Source: a virus. From it: a DNA stretch of 64,000 bases. Each line of letters opens with the position of its first letter. Positions within the stretch are counted from its first letter, which is position 1. Location: the IMG/VR virus record IMGVR_UViG_3300009109_000001, positions 94,043 through 158,042 of that record, one strand, 5' to 3'. The notes beneath the pieces were generated by a model. It worked only from the letters and a program-made list of their open reading frames with translations, was not told where the DNA came from and ran no database searches. Of the stretch, positions 23,177 through 30,718 are shown in pieces. A program made the position numbers and the translations under genes.

Positions 23177-23989
23177 ATGTCAAAGATTATAGTAGTCTCA
23201 GGCGGTTTCGATCCTATTCACAAAGGACATATCGCTTTATTTAATTCAGCCAAAGCACTAGGAGATAAACTCGTAGTGGCGTTAAACAGTGATAAGTGGC
23301 TTCAACGCAAAAAAGGCAGGTCTTTTATGTTATTTGAGGAAAGACGCCTTATTGTACGCAATTTACAAATGGTGGATGAAGTTTTCTCGTTTAATGATAA
23401 TGACAATACTGCTATAGATGCATTAAACAAAGTTAAAAGACATTACCCTGATGACACAATTGTATTTGCTAATGGTGGAGATCGTGGTAAAGATAATGTT
23501 CCAGAACAAGAAGTAGAGGGTGTAGAATTTGTGTTTAGTATTGGCGGTGATGACAAGAAAAACTCCTCAAGTGACTTAATTAAGAATTATAAATTTGGTA
23601 TGTCGTATGAGGAATTTGGTTATTATAATGTATTGTACAATGACACAACATGTCGTGTAAAGGAAGTACATTTAGATCCCGGCGCAACAATGCAAATGGA
23701 ACGTCATAAGAAGAAAAGTGAATTTTGGTTTGTTGCTAAAGGTGATTGTCAAGTAGAATATGCTTGGCCAGAAGATGTTAATAAACTAAAAACCCGCTCA
23801 TTAACAAAGTATATGCATTTTTATGTTCCATCAGGACAATTTCACCGTATATATAACGAAACAAAACTCCCTTGCAAAATATTAGTTATGGAATACAGTC
23901 CTACAGCAGATGTTAGATTTGATGATGACTGCGAACTAATTGAGAATTATTACAATCCCGTTCCTATTACAAGCACAGCATTTTTATGA
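23177..23989 (+). CDS. Cytidylyltransferase-like / cupin fusion protein
   Basis: The 270-residue protein joins two domains. Residues 1-140 form a nucleotidyltransferase: VVSGGFDPIHKGH carries the H-x-G-H motif, with SSSDLIKNY near the domain end, as in glycerol-3-phosphate and other cytidylyltransferases. Residues about 150-260 form a cupin resembling the mannose-6-phosphate isomerase C-terminal type: VKEVHLDPGATMQMERHKKKSEFWFVAKG and F-Y-V-P-S-G-Q-F-H-R. The pair could activate and isomerise a sugar phosphate for glycan synthesis. It has its own promoter, with both early- and late-type motifs. Confidence 0.85.
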   Translation: MSKIIVVSGGFDPIHKGHIALFNSAKALGDKLVVALNSDKWLQRKKGRSFMLFEERRLIVRNLQMVDEVFSFNDNDNTAIDALNKVKRHYPDDTIVFANGGDRGKDNVPEQEVEGVEFVFSIGGDDKKNSSSDLIKNYKFGMSYEEFGYYNVLYNDTTCRVKEVHLDPGATMQMERHKKKSEFWFVAKGDCQVEYAWPEDVNKLKTRSLTKYMHFYVPSGQFHRIYNETKLPCKILVMEYSPTADVRFDDDCELIENYYNPVPITSTAFL

Positions 23990-24002
23990 AACTAAATAGT
24001 TT

Positions 24003-24296
24003 ATGCGCTGGACACGAGAAACAAGAGAAGAACGAGCAATTAGACTGAGCCAATGGCATGAATGGTTTGCGTGGCGTCCAATACGCATGTGGAAATTAAA
24101 TCCAAGAAAATCCCATAGAACACAGAAAGAAGTACAAATGTTAGAACACTCTAATCAAGTGATATGGTTAGAACGTGTTATGAGAAAGTTTGAAGGTGAT
24201 ACTAAAATTTATGCAGGTTCATTAAAAGAAGTAACAATGATACAATTAGCAGACCCAGTAATTAAACATAGAGTAATTATTCGAGAGGATGATTGA
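24003..24296 (+). CDS. Basic protein of unknown function
   Basis: The 97-residue protein is Arg- and Trp-rich in its first half (MRWTRETREERAIRLSQWHEW), suggesting nucleic acid or protein binding. A CTAAATAG late-type core lies five bases before the ATG. It overlaps the zinc-ribbon gene by one base. No family recognised. Confidence 0.6.
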   Translation: MRWTRETREERAIRLSQWHEWFAWRPIRMWKLNPRKSHRTQKEVQMLEHSNQVIWLERVMRKFEGDTKIYAGSLKEVTMIQLADPVIKHRVIIREDD

Positions 24297-24499
24297 TGCC
24301 AACTTATGAATACAAATGTGAAGACGATAATTGCGAACATACCCTAGAAATAACACAATCCATTAAGGATGAGCCAATAGAATTTTGCCCAAATTGTGGC
24401 GAGAAAACATTTAAAAGAGTACCCTCATTATCATCATTTATTTTAAAAGGAGATGGTTGGTATAAAAACACCACTAAACCTTCTAGCAATGACTCGTAA
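24296..24499 (+). CDS. FmdB-type zinc-ribbon protein
   Basis: From ATG 24296 the 67-residue protein has the FmdB layout: PTYEYKCEDDNCEHTLEI, then C-P-N-C-G-E-K-T-F-K-R-V-P-S, so four Cys form a zinc ribbon. The remainder (FILKGDGWYKNT) also matches this regulatory-protein family. Its role in phages is unknown; the TGATG overlap couples it to the gene upstream. Confidence 0.85.
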   Translation: MPTYEYKCEDDNCEHTLEITQSIKDEPIEFCPNCGEKTFKRVPSLSSFILKGDGWYKNTTKPSSNDS

Positions 24500-24564
24500 A
24501 TACGAATATAATGGTTACCTTAGAAGTAAATTCTTTGGCAACACTACTCACAAGTCACTCAACA

Positions 24565-25158
24565 ATGAAGAAAGATAGAATCATATTAACCGATGTTGAT
24601 GGTGTCTTGCTAGACTGGGAATTCGCGTTTCATACGTGGATGGAAGAGCACGGACACACAGCAGAAGATGGGCATAAACTAGTTTATAGCGTAGCAAAGC
24701 GTTTTGGTATAACTGGTACAAATGCTAAAAAATTAACAGAGTTTTTTAATGAGAGTGCTTCAATAGGTTTCCTCCCCCCATTACGAGATGCTATGTTTTA
24801 TGTAAAAAAATTACATGAGCAACATGGTTACGCATTTCACGCAATTACATCATTAAGTTTGAATAGACACGCGATACGTTTAAGAGAACAGAATTTAGCC
24901 AAATTGTTTGGTGAAACCGCATTTGAAAAAGTAGTTTGTTTAGATACTGGCGTTGATAAAGATGACGCATTAGAACCTTATAGGGACTCAGGATGCTGGT
25001 GGATAGAAGATAAAATGAAAAATGTAGATACTGGCGAAAAAATGGGGTTGCGTGGTATACTAATGGAACATGGTCATAATATGGATTATCCAGGCCCTGC
25101 TTTAGTTGCTAAAAATTGGAAAGATATTTACAACTTTATTACTAACCCTTCATCATAA
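24565..25158 (+). CDS. HAD-superfamily hydrolase
   Basis: I place the start at ATG 24565 (MKKDRIILTDVDGVLLDW) because the catalytic DVDGVLLDW then lies at the usual N-terminal position; an ATG at 24511 adds 18 residues. The 197-residue protein has motif I DxDG, a Ser/Thr motif in HAITSLS, a basic helix and motif IV in WWIEDKMKN. These fit a phosphatase such as a nucleotidase. It converges on, and overlaps by 17 bases, the IscA-like gene on the other strand. The substrate is unknown. Confidence 0.8.
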   Translation: MKKDRIILTDVDGVLLDWEFAFHTWMEEHGHTAEDGHKLVYSVAKRFGITGTNAKKLTEFFNESASIGFLPPLRDAMFYVKKLHEQHGYAFHAITSLSLNRHAIRLREQNLAKLFGETAFEKVVCLDTGVDKDDALEPYRDSGCWWIEDKMKNVDTGEKMGLRGILMEHGHNMDYPGPALVAKNWKDIYNFITNPSS

Positions 25159-25483
25159 AGGATTCACCACACCCACAAGATGCAGTATCTGGGATGGTAA
25201 CTTTAAATGCTGGCATAAAATCACCAGTATAATCAATTGTTGCACCAGTCATATGTGTAATTGTAAATTTATCAATGAGGAATTGTTTACTCTCACCTAA
25301 ATCAAAAGTAATATCACCATCTTCTAACTCGTCAGAATTTTCCCATTTGCCAATTAAGCCTGAGCACCCGCCGCCATCAAGTGAATAGCGGACGTATGGT
25401 ACGTCATTTTTAGTAGCAACTGTTAGTAACTGTTTTTTTGCTGTTTCAGTTAGTATTATGTTGTGTTCCATATTCTTTCTCAA
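25142..25483 (-). CDS. IscA/ErpA-type iron-sulfur carrier, copy 1
   Basis: This is a 113-residue A-type carrier protein. The start could be four codons later (MEHNIIL). The three Cys of the family are present: G-G-G-C-S-G-L and, at the C terminus, S-C-G-C-G-E-S-F. YDGDF-like strands (IDYTGDFMPAFKVT) fit as well. Such proteins hand Fe-S clusters or iron to client enzymes. Three radical SAM enzymes in the window need 4Fe-4S clusters and are plausible clients. A diverged second copy is at 50729. The gene overlaps both neighbours. Confidence 0.92.
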   Translation of the reverse strand: MRKNMEHNIILTETAKKQLLTVATKNDVPYVRYSLDGGGCSGLIGKWENSDELEDGDITFDLGESKQFLIDKFTITHMTGATIDYTGDFMPAFKVTIPDTASCGCGESFMMKG

Positions 25484-26390
25484 AAGTTTCTCTTAACCAA
25501 TCATAATTGTCTGAAGTATTTCTGTATTCCTCTATCCAATTATTACATATTTTAGCACATTTTATGCCGTATGTCACTCCTTCTATACAGTATTTACCAT
25601 TTTTTTGCTCATATCCTACACTAGACCATTTATCTAATCTTATAGTATAATCATTATGGTTTTGTTTATTTGTCTCATTAAGAAGTTTATAAGTTAGTCT
25701 ATTTCCAATTCTAAATCCTGTTTTCCATGAGTCATATGGCGAGGTATTAAAAAAACTTATGCTTGCTATGTTATTTTCTTGCCATGAACCCCACATTTTC
25801 CAATAATCTTCCTCAATTATAGTTTCATCAAATATTTCATATGTATTATCGATGTCATAATTATTAGGCAGTTTGAATTTTTCAAATAAGTTATAATTGT
25901 TTGTGCTTTTACAAACTAAAGCCACAGGACTATGATTAAGTATCTCACCATTTACCGGATTTAATGAATTCCAATTAATATTATGTTTTCTTTTAACATA
26001 TTCATAACTAATTTCGTCATTAGTTAATGTGGTTAAGTGTTTAGTCCATTTTTGCGGTGGTTTAAAGTTAAAATCCTTACATACCATAGAATCTCCTTCA
26101 ACTATAAAGTAGTATGGAGTTTCTGTTATTTCCCTACACGCATTATACGCATTAAGTATTCCTTTAACACCATTTACACGTTTAGCGTTAGGTACACGTT
26201 TTTTTAATAATTTATAATGTTTATCAGCATCTTTCTCATTATAACTCATAAACACTACGTCTAAATGTGGATTTGGTATAGGTCTTACGTCAGAAAAATC
26301 AGAATTGTATTCAATAAATTTATTAACAGTTTCTAAGTCAATATATTGTTTGGTTAAATCTAACTTCATATTAATATTTAATAAATACAT
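25446..26390 (-). CDS. Glycosyltransferase-like (GT-A type) protein, paralogue 2
   Basis: The 314-residue protein (or 307 from MKLD) is a longer relative of 17395-18132. Shared motifs are LDVVFMSYNEKDADKHY, PNAKRVNGVKGILNAY and YYFIVEGDSMVC, the last in place of the DGD motif. It has extra N- and C-terminal segments, including several Cys near the C terminus (YCIEGVTYGIKCAKICNNW). It overlaps the IscA-like gene, so expression is shared. Substrate unknown; the altered acidic motif may change metal binding. Confidence 0.62.
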   Translation of the reverse strand: MYLLNINMKLDLTKQYIDLETVNKFIEYNSDFSDVRPIPNPHLDVVFMSYNEKDADKHYKLLKKRVPNAKRVNGVKGILNAYNACREITETPYYFIVEGDSMVCKDFNFKPPQKWTKHLTTLTNDEISYEYVKRKHNINWNSLNPVNGEILNHSPVALVCKSTNNYNLFEKFKLPNNYDIDNTYEIFDETIIEEDYWKMWGSWQENNIASISFFNTSPYDSWKTGFRIGNRLTYKLLNETNKQNHNDYTIRLDKWSSVGYEQKNGKYCIEGVTYGIKCAKICNNWIEEYRNTSDNYDWLRETFEKEYGTQHNTN

Positions 26391-26408
26391 ATAAATGGAA
26401 ACATTATT

Positions 26409-26843
26409 ATGAGCACACAGATGAAAGATATTCTAACAACGTTAGAGTTACTTACGAAAGAAAAAATTGATCCTGAAACAATATTAGAAGAGGGTGAAAT
26501 AGAACAAACTCTTAAGTTAGATGAAGATGGAGAATTGTTGCCTGGCCAGCAATTAGACGAAGCATTTACCAAGCAACATTTTGAATTATTTGCTGATATG
26601 TTAAAAAGTATTAGTGATAATGATACTCGTGATGACTATGCGAGTCGTTTAGTAGCAATGTTTGAGAAGGATAATCCTCGCTTTAATAAAGAAATGTTTC
26701 TACAAGCCGCAGGTATTGATACTGCTGATGAAAAAACAGAACTTGTATATGATGAACATGGGAGTGTACATCAAATTAGACCATCTGAAGTAGATGCTTT
26801 CTTACAAGGTCATCCTGGTCGTGGTTTAGCAGAGTCAGTATAA
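26409..26843 (+). CDS. Acidic protein of unknown function
   Basis: The 144-residue protein is strongly acidic and mostly helical (QMKDILTTLELLTKEK at the N terminus). No catalytic motif or membrane segment is seen. A TAAATA core at 26382-26387 lies ahead of the ATG. From memory, such acidic helical proteins are common in marine T4-like genomes and some are virion proteins. Role unknown. Confidence 0.6.
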   Translation: MSTQMKDILTTLELLTKEKIDPETILEEGEIEQTLKLDEDGELLPGQQLDEAFTKQHFELFADMLKSISDNDTRDDYASRLVAMFEKDNPRFNKEMFLQAAGIDTADEKTELVYDEHGSVHQIRPSEVDAFLQGHPGRGLAESV

Positions 26844-26873
26844 CTCAATAACATTAATTAAGGGAGATGGTTA

Positions 26874-27146
26874 ATGGCTGGACACTTAAAAAATGCCGCG
26901 ATCGCGGCGAATCGTAAATGTAATTTTTCTTATTACTGCTATCACGCATGGATAGCATGTAGAGCAGGTGCTTTATTGGGTTATTTGTCAATAATGTCAT
27001 TTGTTCACGCATTTTTTCCATTTGTATATGCTGGATTTGGATTAGCAAAATTAATTGTACGTAATACTAATAATATCCGTAGATCTATCCCAAATTGGGA
27101 AGGCTGGAAAGAGTTAGATAACTGGAACGACGAGAAATACAAATAA
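26874..27146 (+). CDS. Small membrane protein, DUF6356-like
   Basis: The 90-residue protein has a basic, aromatic N-terminal part with a H-A-W segment. A hydrophobic region follows at about 33-62 (GALLGYLSIMSFVHAFFPFVYAGFGLAKLIVR) that probably spans the membrane once or twice, and the tail is soluble and Trp-rich. It resembles the DUF6356 group of small H-A-x-F-P-F membrane proteins. GGGAG precedes the ATG. Function unknown. Confidence 0.6.
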   Translation: MAGHLKNAAIAANRKCNFSYYCYHAWIACRAGALLGYLSIMSFVHAFFPFVYAGFGLAKLIVRNTNNIRRSIPNWEGWKELDNWNDEKYK

Positions 27147-27147
27147 C

Positions 27148-27176
27148 TTGACATTTTACACGATTTGCTATAGAAT
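27148..27176 (+). promoter_or_regulatory. Sigma70-type promoter, apparently leaderless
   Basis: TTGACA (27148-27153), 17-base spacer, TAGAAT (27171-27176). Only six bases separate the -10 from the ATG at 27183 and no ribosome site is present, so transcription would start at or next to the start codon. Confidence 0.65.
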
Positions 27177-27182
27177 CATAGC

Positions 27183-27647
27183 ATGACTAAAAAATATATT
27201 TACCTTGCTGGCCCGATAGCGCAATGCAATTATCAGGAAGCAAACGACTGGCGCAGTTATGTTCGTGATAAATTACACACAAACATAATTGGAATTTCCC
27301 CACTACGTTGTGAGCCTATGGAAGGAGAAACATACGGCCCAGGTAACGACCCACGTTACAATTCCCCCGGAGCAATAGCGGCAAAGAATTGGTATGACAC
27401 AGAAAAGTGTGATTTAATTCTTGCATATATGCCACGTGAATTAAACCAACGTCGGCCATCTTATGGTACAACTATTGAGATTGGTTGGGCAATTGGTTTA
27501 AAGAAACCTATTATATTAGTAACAGATGATGAGTACTTAACAGAGCATCCTTTAATTAGGGCAAATGTTAATTGGGTATTTGAAGATTTTCAAAATGCTG
27601 TAGATGTTATACATGGATTATTTGACGATTACGTAGGCAATGGATAG
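27183..27647 (+). CDS. Nucleoside 2-deoxyribosyltransferase-like protein
   Basis: The 154-residue protein has the fold pattern of nucleoside deoxyribosyltransferases: YIYLAGPIAQCNYQEANDWR at the N terminus, CDLILAYMPRE with the Asp/Asn region, and GTTIEIGWAIGLKKPIILVTDD with the catalytic-type Glu. These enzymes exchange or cleave bases from deoxynucleosides, supporting nucleotide salvage; some relatives are TIR-like or toxin-related hydrolases. It overlaps the next gene by eight bases. A sigma70-type promoter lies directly before the ATG. Confidence 0.82.
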   Translation: MTKKYIYLAGPIAQCNYQEANDWRSYVRDKLHTNIIGISPLRCEPMEGETYGPGNDPRYNSPGAIAAKNWYDTEKCDLILAYMPRELNQRRPSYGTTIEIGWAIGLKKPIILVTDDEYLTEHPLIRANVNWVFEDFQNAVDVIHGLFDDYVGNG

Positions 27648-27846
27648 AACTGAAATACATTGTGTAGATAATGGGCAAGTTGCTCCAGCAGATATTTTAC
27701 ATAAAAATGATAAAATGCTGGAAGTTGCTATTGTAGGCACAGATACCCCTATAAAATTATTTAAAAAAACTCCCGATGCTAAGGTATATCATGGTAGATA
27801 TGCTGGTTTAGAGTTTACATCAACAGGCGAACCACCTAAAACGTAG
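27640..27846 (+). CDS. Small protein of unknown function
   Basis: The 68-residue soluble protein (VDNGQVAPADILHKNDKMLEV, TPIKLFKKTPDAKVYHG) has alternating strands and no known motif. It overlaps the deoxyribosyltransferase-like gene by eight bases and ends ahead of a TAAATA motif at 27879-27884. Confidence 0.55.
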   Translation: MDRTEIHCVDNGQVAPADILHKNDKMLEVAIVGTDTPIKLFKKTPDAKVYHGRYAGLEFTSTGEPPKT

Positions 27847-27921
27847 GTTTTTCCGAGTAATATTATTGGTATTTTAACTAAATACTGGTAGATATTACTT
27901 TAATGGAGCAACCTACGTTTA

Positions 27922-28695
27922 ATGAACGATTTTTACGATTTCGCTACACTTCTAATTGATAAAGAAAAAATTGAAAAAGTAATTCAGCGAAAGGCGTCAA
28001 TAATTCAAAGAGCATTTGAAGAAAAACATAAAGCGCCTGAAAGAATTATAAGTCTTGAATTTCATAGTATATTAGTAGATTTTGCCTTACAAGGTTTAGA
28101 TGTAAGTTATATTTCTGAGAATAAAAAACTTGTCAAATATGTAAATAATTTGTGTAAGGAATTTGATGTTAAAATTAAAAATCACAATATGCCATTAGAT
28201 GCATTTTGTGTTAAGTATCATATGAATAAAGATAAACAAGAACCATATGATGCTGTATTAGCATTGGATCAATATTTTACATATGCTAATAGTGAAGATC
28301 AACAAAGAACTAATTTACATAATGCGTTGTCTTTATTACATACAGAAGGTATTTTATTAACATCTTTAATGGATTATAAGAATATTAAATTCAATAATAA
28401 AATGTTTACTGAACCATTTTATATTAGTACTGCTGGAGTAGAATATATATTAGTATCTTATAGAAAATGGGATCAGGAAGATAGAAAGAAGTGGATGCAC
28501 TATTCTTATGCTATTGATCAAACAAATAAAAAAATGACAGTATTTGAACCACAACAACGTCAAGCAATGTTTTTTAAACAACTGGCATATCATACTGCTT
28601 CAGCCGGTTGGACTAATTTTACAGTGCATAAAAAATTATTGTATAAACCGATATATAGTAATAGTGGTCAGTATATTATATCAGTGACACAATAG
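27922..28695 (+). CDS. Protein of unknown function, possibly methyltransferase-related
   Basis: The 257-residue soluble protein has a helical first half and a second half with a strand pattern ending in EYILVSYRKWD. The middle YDAVLALDQYFTY resembles motif IV of class I methyltransferases, but no glycine-rich motif I is visible, so I do not name it one. It sits directly ahead of the tail-fibre gene and may be a virion or tail-assembly protein. A TAAATA core is 38 bases upstream. Confidence 0.55.
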   Translation: MNDFYDFATLLIDKEKIEKVIQRKASIIQRAFEEKHKAPERIISLEFHSILVDFALQGLDVSYISENKKLVKYVNNLCKEFDVKIKNHNMPLDAFCVKYHMNKDKQEPYDAVLALDQYFTYANSEDQQRTNLHNALSLLHTEGILLTSLMDYKNIKFNNKMFTEPFYISTAGVEYILVSYRKWDQEDRKKWMHYSYAIDQTNKKMTVFEPQQRQAMFFKQLAYHTASAGWTNFTVHKKLLYKPIYSNSGQYIISVTQ

Positions 28696-28703
28696 GAAAA
28701 ATT

Positions 28704-29594
28704 ATGAGCATAGCAACATTTGAAACATTAATGTCACCAAGTTCTATTAAAATAGAACATATCAATTTTGACGCCAATGATCTAAGTGGTGACTATATAG
28801 ATGGTGGTACGATAACGAATTTTTCCAGTACTGGTATTAAAGATGAAGCGACCAAGCCTGCCTTACACCTAGATGATAATGGTTTAAGTGTTGATAATAT
28901 CACTAGTAATGATATAGAAGTTACTAATATTACAGTTAGTGGTACAATGACTGTAGAAAATCTCAAATACAAATTTACACAAGAAGAGATAGTAGATGGC
29001 ATTCATTTAGGTAAACAAGGATTAATTCATATGGGACATGATACTGTGTTATCTCGTAGTGAATTAGGTCCAGGTATTGCCTTTAGTAATTTAAGGACAG
29101 TGGGACATTTAGAAAAGTTGATTGTAATTGGCAATCTAGATGCAGGATATAGTTTCCACGTTAATTCATTAACCAATCGTGTTGGTATTAATACTTCTGA
29201 ACCTGTTGGCGCACTACATATACAAAATGACAGTGGTGCTGAATTAGTAGTCGATGGTGTAGGTGATAAAAGTTATGTTGGTACTGCTCGAAATACTGAT
29301 TTAGTATTTGGTACTAATATGCTTGGAAGTGAAAAAGCAGTACATATGACAGTTTGTACTGATGGTAATATTGGCATAGGCACTCGCGAACCCACTGCTA
29401 CATTAGAAGTACGTGGTGATATTAAGTTTGATGGTGTCACAATGTCCTCAGGCTACTCTAAACCAAAACCAGGCTGGCATGATAGAAGTGAGATTATTTG
29501 GAATCAAGAGCCAGCAATTGGCCAACCAATTGGTTGGGTTTGTATAGAATCAGGTGACCCTGGCACATGGGCCACATTTGGCACTATCGAATAG
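28704..29594 (+). CDS. Tail-fibre-type protein
   Basis: The 296-residue protein has the repeat style of trimeric phage fibres. Asn/Asp/Gly-rich strands are followed by NRVGINTSEPVGALHIQ and later DGNIGIGTREPTATLEVRGDIKFDG, phrases typical of T4-like tail-fibre and spike shafts. The C terminus (GWHDRSEIIWNQEPAIGQPIGWVCI, then DPGTWATFGTIE) matches receptor-binding or fibre-tip ends in marine phages. It probably contacts the host surface. It follows the unknown protein by eight bases and is followed by an exported glycosidase-like gene. Confidence 0.82.
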   Translation: MSIATFETLMSPSSIKIEHINFDANDLSGDYIDGGTITNFSSTGIKDEATKPALHLDDNGLSVDNITSNDIEVTNITVSGTMTVENLKYKFTQEEIVDGIHLGKQGLIHMGHDTVLSRSELGPGIAFSNLRTVGHLEKLIVIGNLDAGYSFHVNSLTNRVGINTSEPVGALHIQNDSGAELVVDGVGDKSYVGTARNTDLVFGTNMLGSEKAVHMTVCTDGNIGIGTREPTATLEVRGDIKFDGVTMSSGYSKPKPGWHDRSEIIWNQEPAIGQPIGWVCIESGDPGTWATFGTIE

Positions 29595-29637
29595 TTACCT
29601 CCTAAAATTATTTTTTGATAATTAATACTTGAGGTAA
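29595..29637 (+). promoter_or_regulatory. Inverted repeat covering the ribosome site of the glycosidase-like gene
   Basis: TTACCTC (29595-29601) pairs with GAGGTAA (29631-29637), which includes the Shine-Dalgarno for the ATG at 29645. An inner stem AATTAT/ATAATT (29606-29611, 29618-29623) extends it. The structure could sequester the ribosome site. The T run in the inner loop means it may alternatively act as a weak terminator. Confidence 0.45.
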
Positions 29638-29644
29638 TTTAATT

Positions 29645-30718
29645 ATGAAAAAGTATATAACTACTTTGGCTGTAGTGGTGTTTTCTATGATATGCTCGCC
29701 CAATATCTATGCATATGATACAAATTATTCACTACACGGACACAGTGCAAGTTTTTTGATGTTAGATAATAAGTGGATGACACTTAATTATCTTCACCCT
29801 AACGCCAACAAAGTCGGTATGAGAAATGCCGCAAAGGCCAATGGCGATACCCACATCTATCTTTACACCAGAAATGGTGGTGACAATGGTGGTGGTTACA
29901 ATCTAGAACAGATAAGTCCCCAACCAGATTGGGAAGCAAGACTAGATGAACTCAACAACATGGGACTCAAACCAGTTTTATGGTTGACACCTGATGACAG
30001 TCCTTCTATCACAAATCAATCCATGGATGCCCAGAAGGCACACTTTAGTAATATGGTTGCTAGGTTTGATGACAAAGTTACAGGATATGTTACTTGCCTA
30101 GAATGTGATGAATATTGGAGTGCCGCTCAAGTGCAGGCTCTAGTAGCACATTTAAAATCAAAAACAAATAAACCTGTTGGTGTGCATTTGACACCAGGTG
30201 TTCAACCGGCATACTTTGCTAATGCTGATTATGTATTTTTACAAACCGGCTTTGGTAAGACAGCAGAACAAGTAAAGGCCATGGTGGCTCATGCAATTGC
30301 AGTAACTGGTAAACCAGTTGTTGCGTCCGAGTACTCATTTGAAAGTAGATCAGCGAACGCTAGAGCATTAGGTGATGCGGCGTGTGCGGCAGGTGCAATA
30401 GGTACAGGTAACGGTAGAAGTATTACACTGTGCGGTGCAGAAGAGCCGCCAAAAAAGAAAAACAGAGATGCTGAAACAGCAATGGCAGTTGCTGGTGTTG
30501 CTTTAATCGCCGTTGGTGCATATTATTTGCATACTAACTATGATTTTGAATTGAAAATGGATTTAACAGACAATTATCAACTATATGGCACACAGAAAAC
30601 ATTTAACTTGTTTGAAAAAAATGATAATTCATTAAATTTTAAGATGGAATTATCCCATACTACAGCAGATGATTTTAATGAAAACAAAATCTTTTTTGGT
30701 TTCACTGGTACTTTCTAG
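29645..30718 (+). CDS. Exported glycoside-hydrolase-like protein, tandem copy 1
   Basis: The 357-residue protein has a signal peptide (MKKYITTLAVVVFSMICSPNIYA). A TIM-barrel-like part follows, with strand motifs DTHIYLYTR, LKPVLWLTPDD, GYVTCLECDEYW and KPVVASEYSF. The Glu residues in ECDEYW and SEYSF are candidate catalytic acids. A TM helix follows at about 280-298, then a strand-rich tail ending GFTGTF, with a terminal aromatic as in outer-membrane beta signals. It shares the whole layout with the next gene. A role in digesting or remodelling envelope glycans is inferred; the family is not named. Confidence 0.68.
   Translation: MKKYITTLAVVVFSMICSPNIYAYDTNYSLHGHSASFLMLDNKWMTLNYLHPNANKVGMRNAAKANGDTHIYLYTRNGGDNGGGYNLEQISPQPDWEARLDELNNMGLKPVLWLTPDDSPSITNQSMDAQKAHFSNMVARFDDKVTGYVTCLECDEYWSAAQVQALVAHLKSKTNKPVGVHLTPGVQPAYFANADYVFLQTGFGKTAEQVKAMVAHAIAVTGKPVVASEYSFESRSANARALGDAACAAGAIGTGNGRSITLCGAEEPPKKKNRDAETAMAVAGVALIAVGAYYLHTNYDFELKMDLTDNYQLYGTQKTFNLFEKNDNSLNFKMELSHTTADDFNENKIFFGFTGTF

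Noticed and set aside
27922-28695. Calling the 257-residue protein a methyltransferase
   Set aside because: Only a motif IV-like stretch is visible; the glycine-rich SAM-binding motif is missing, so the name is not supported.
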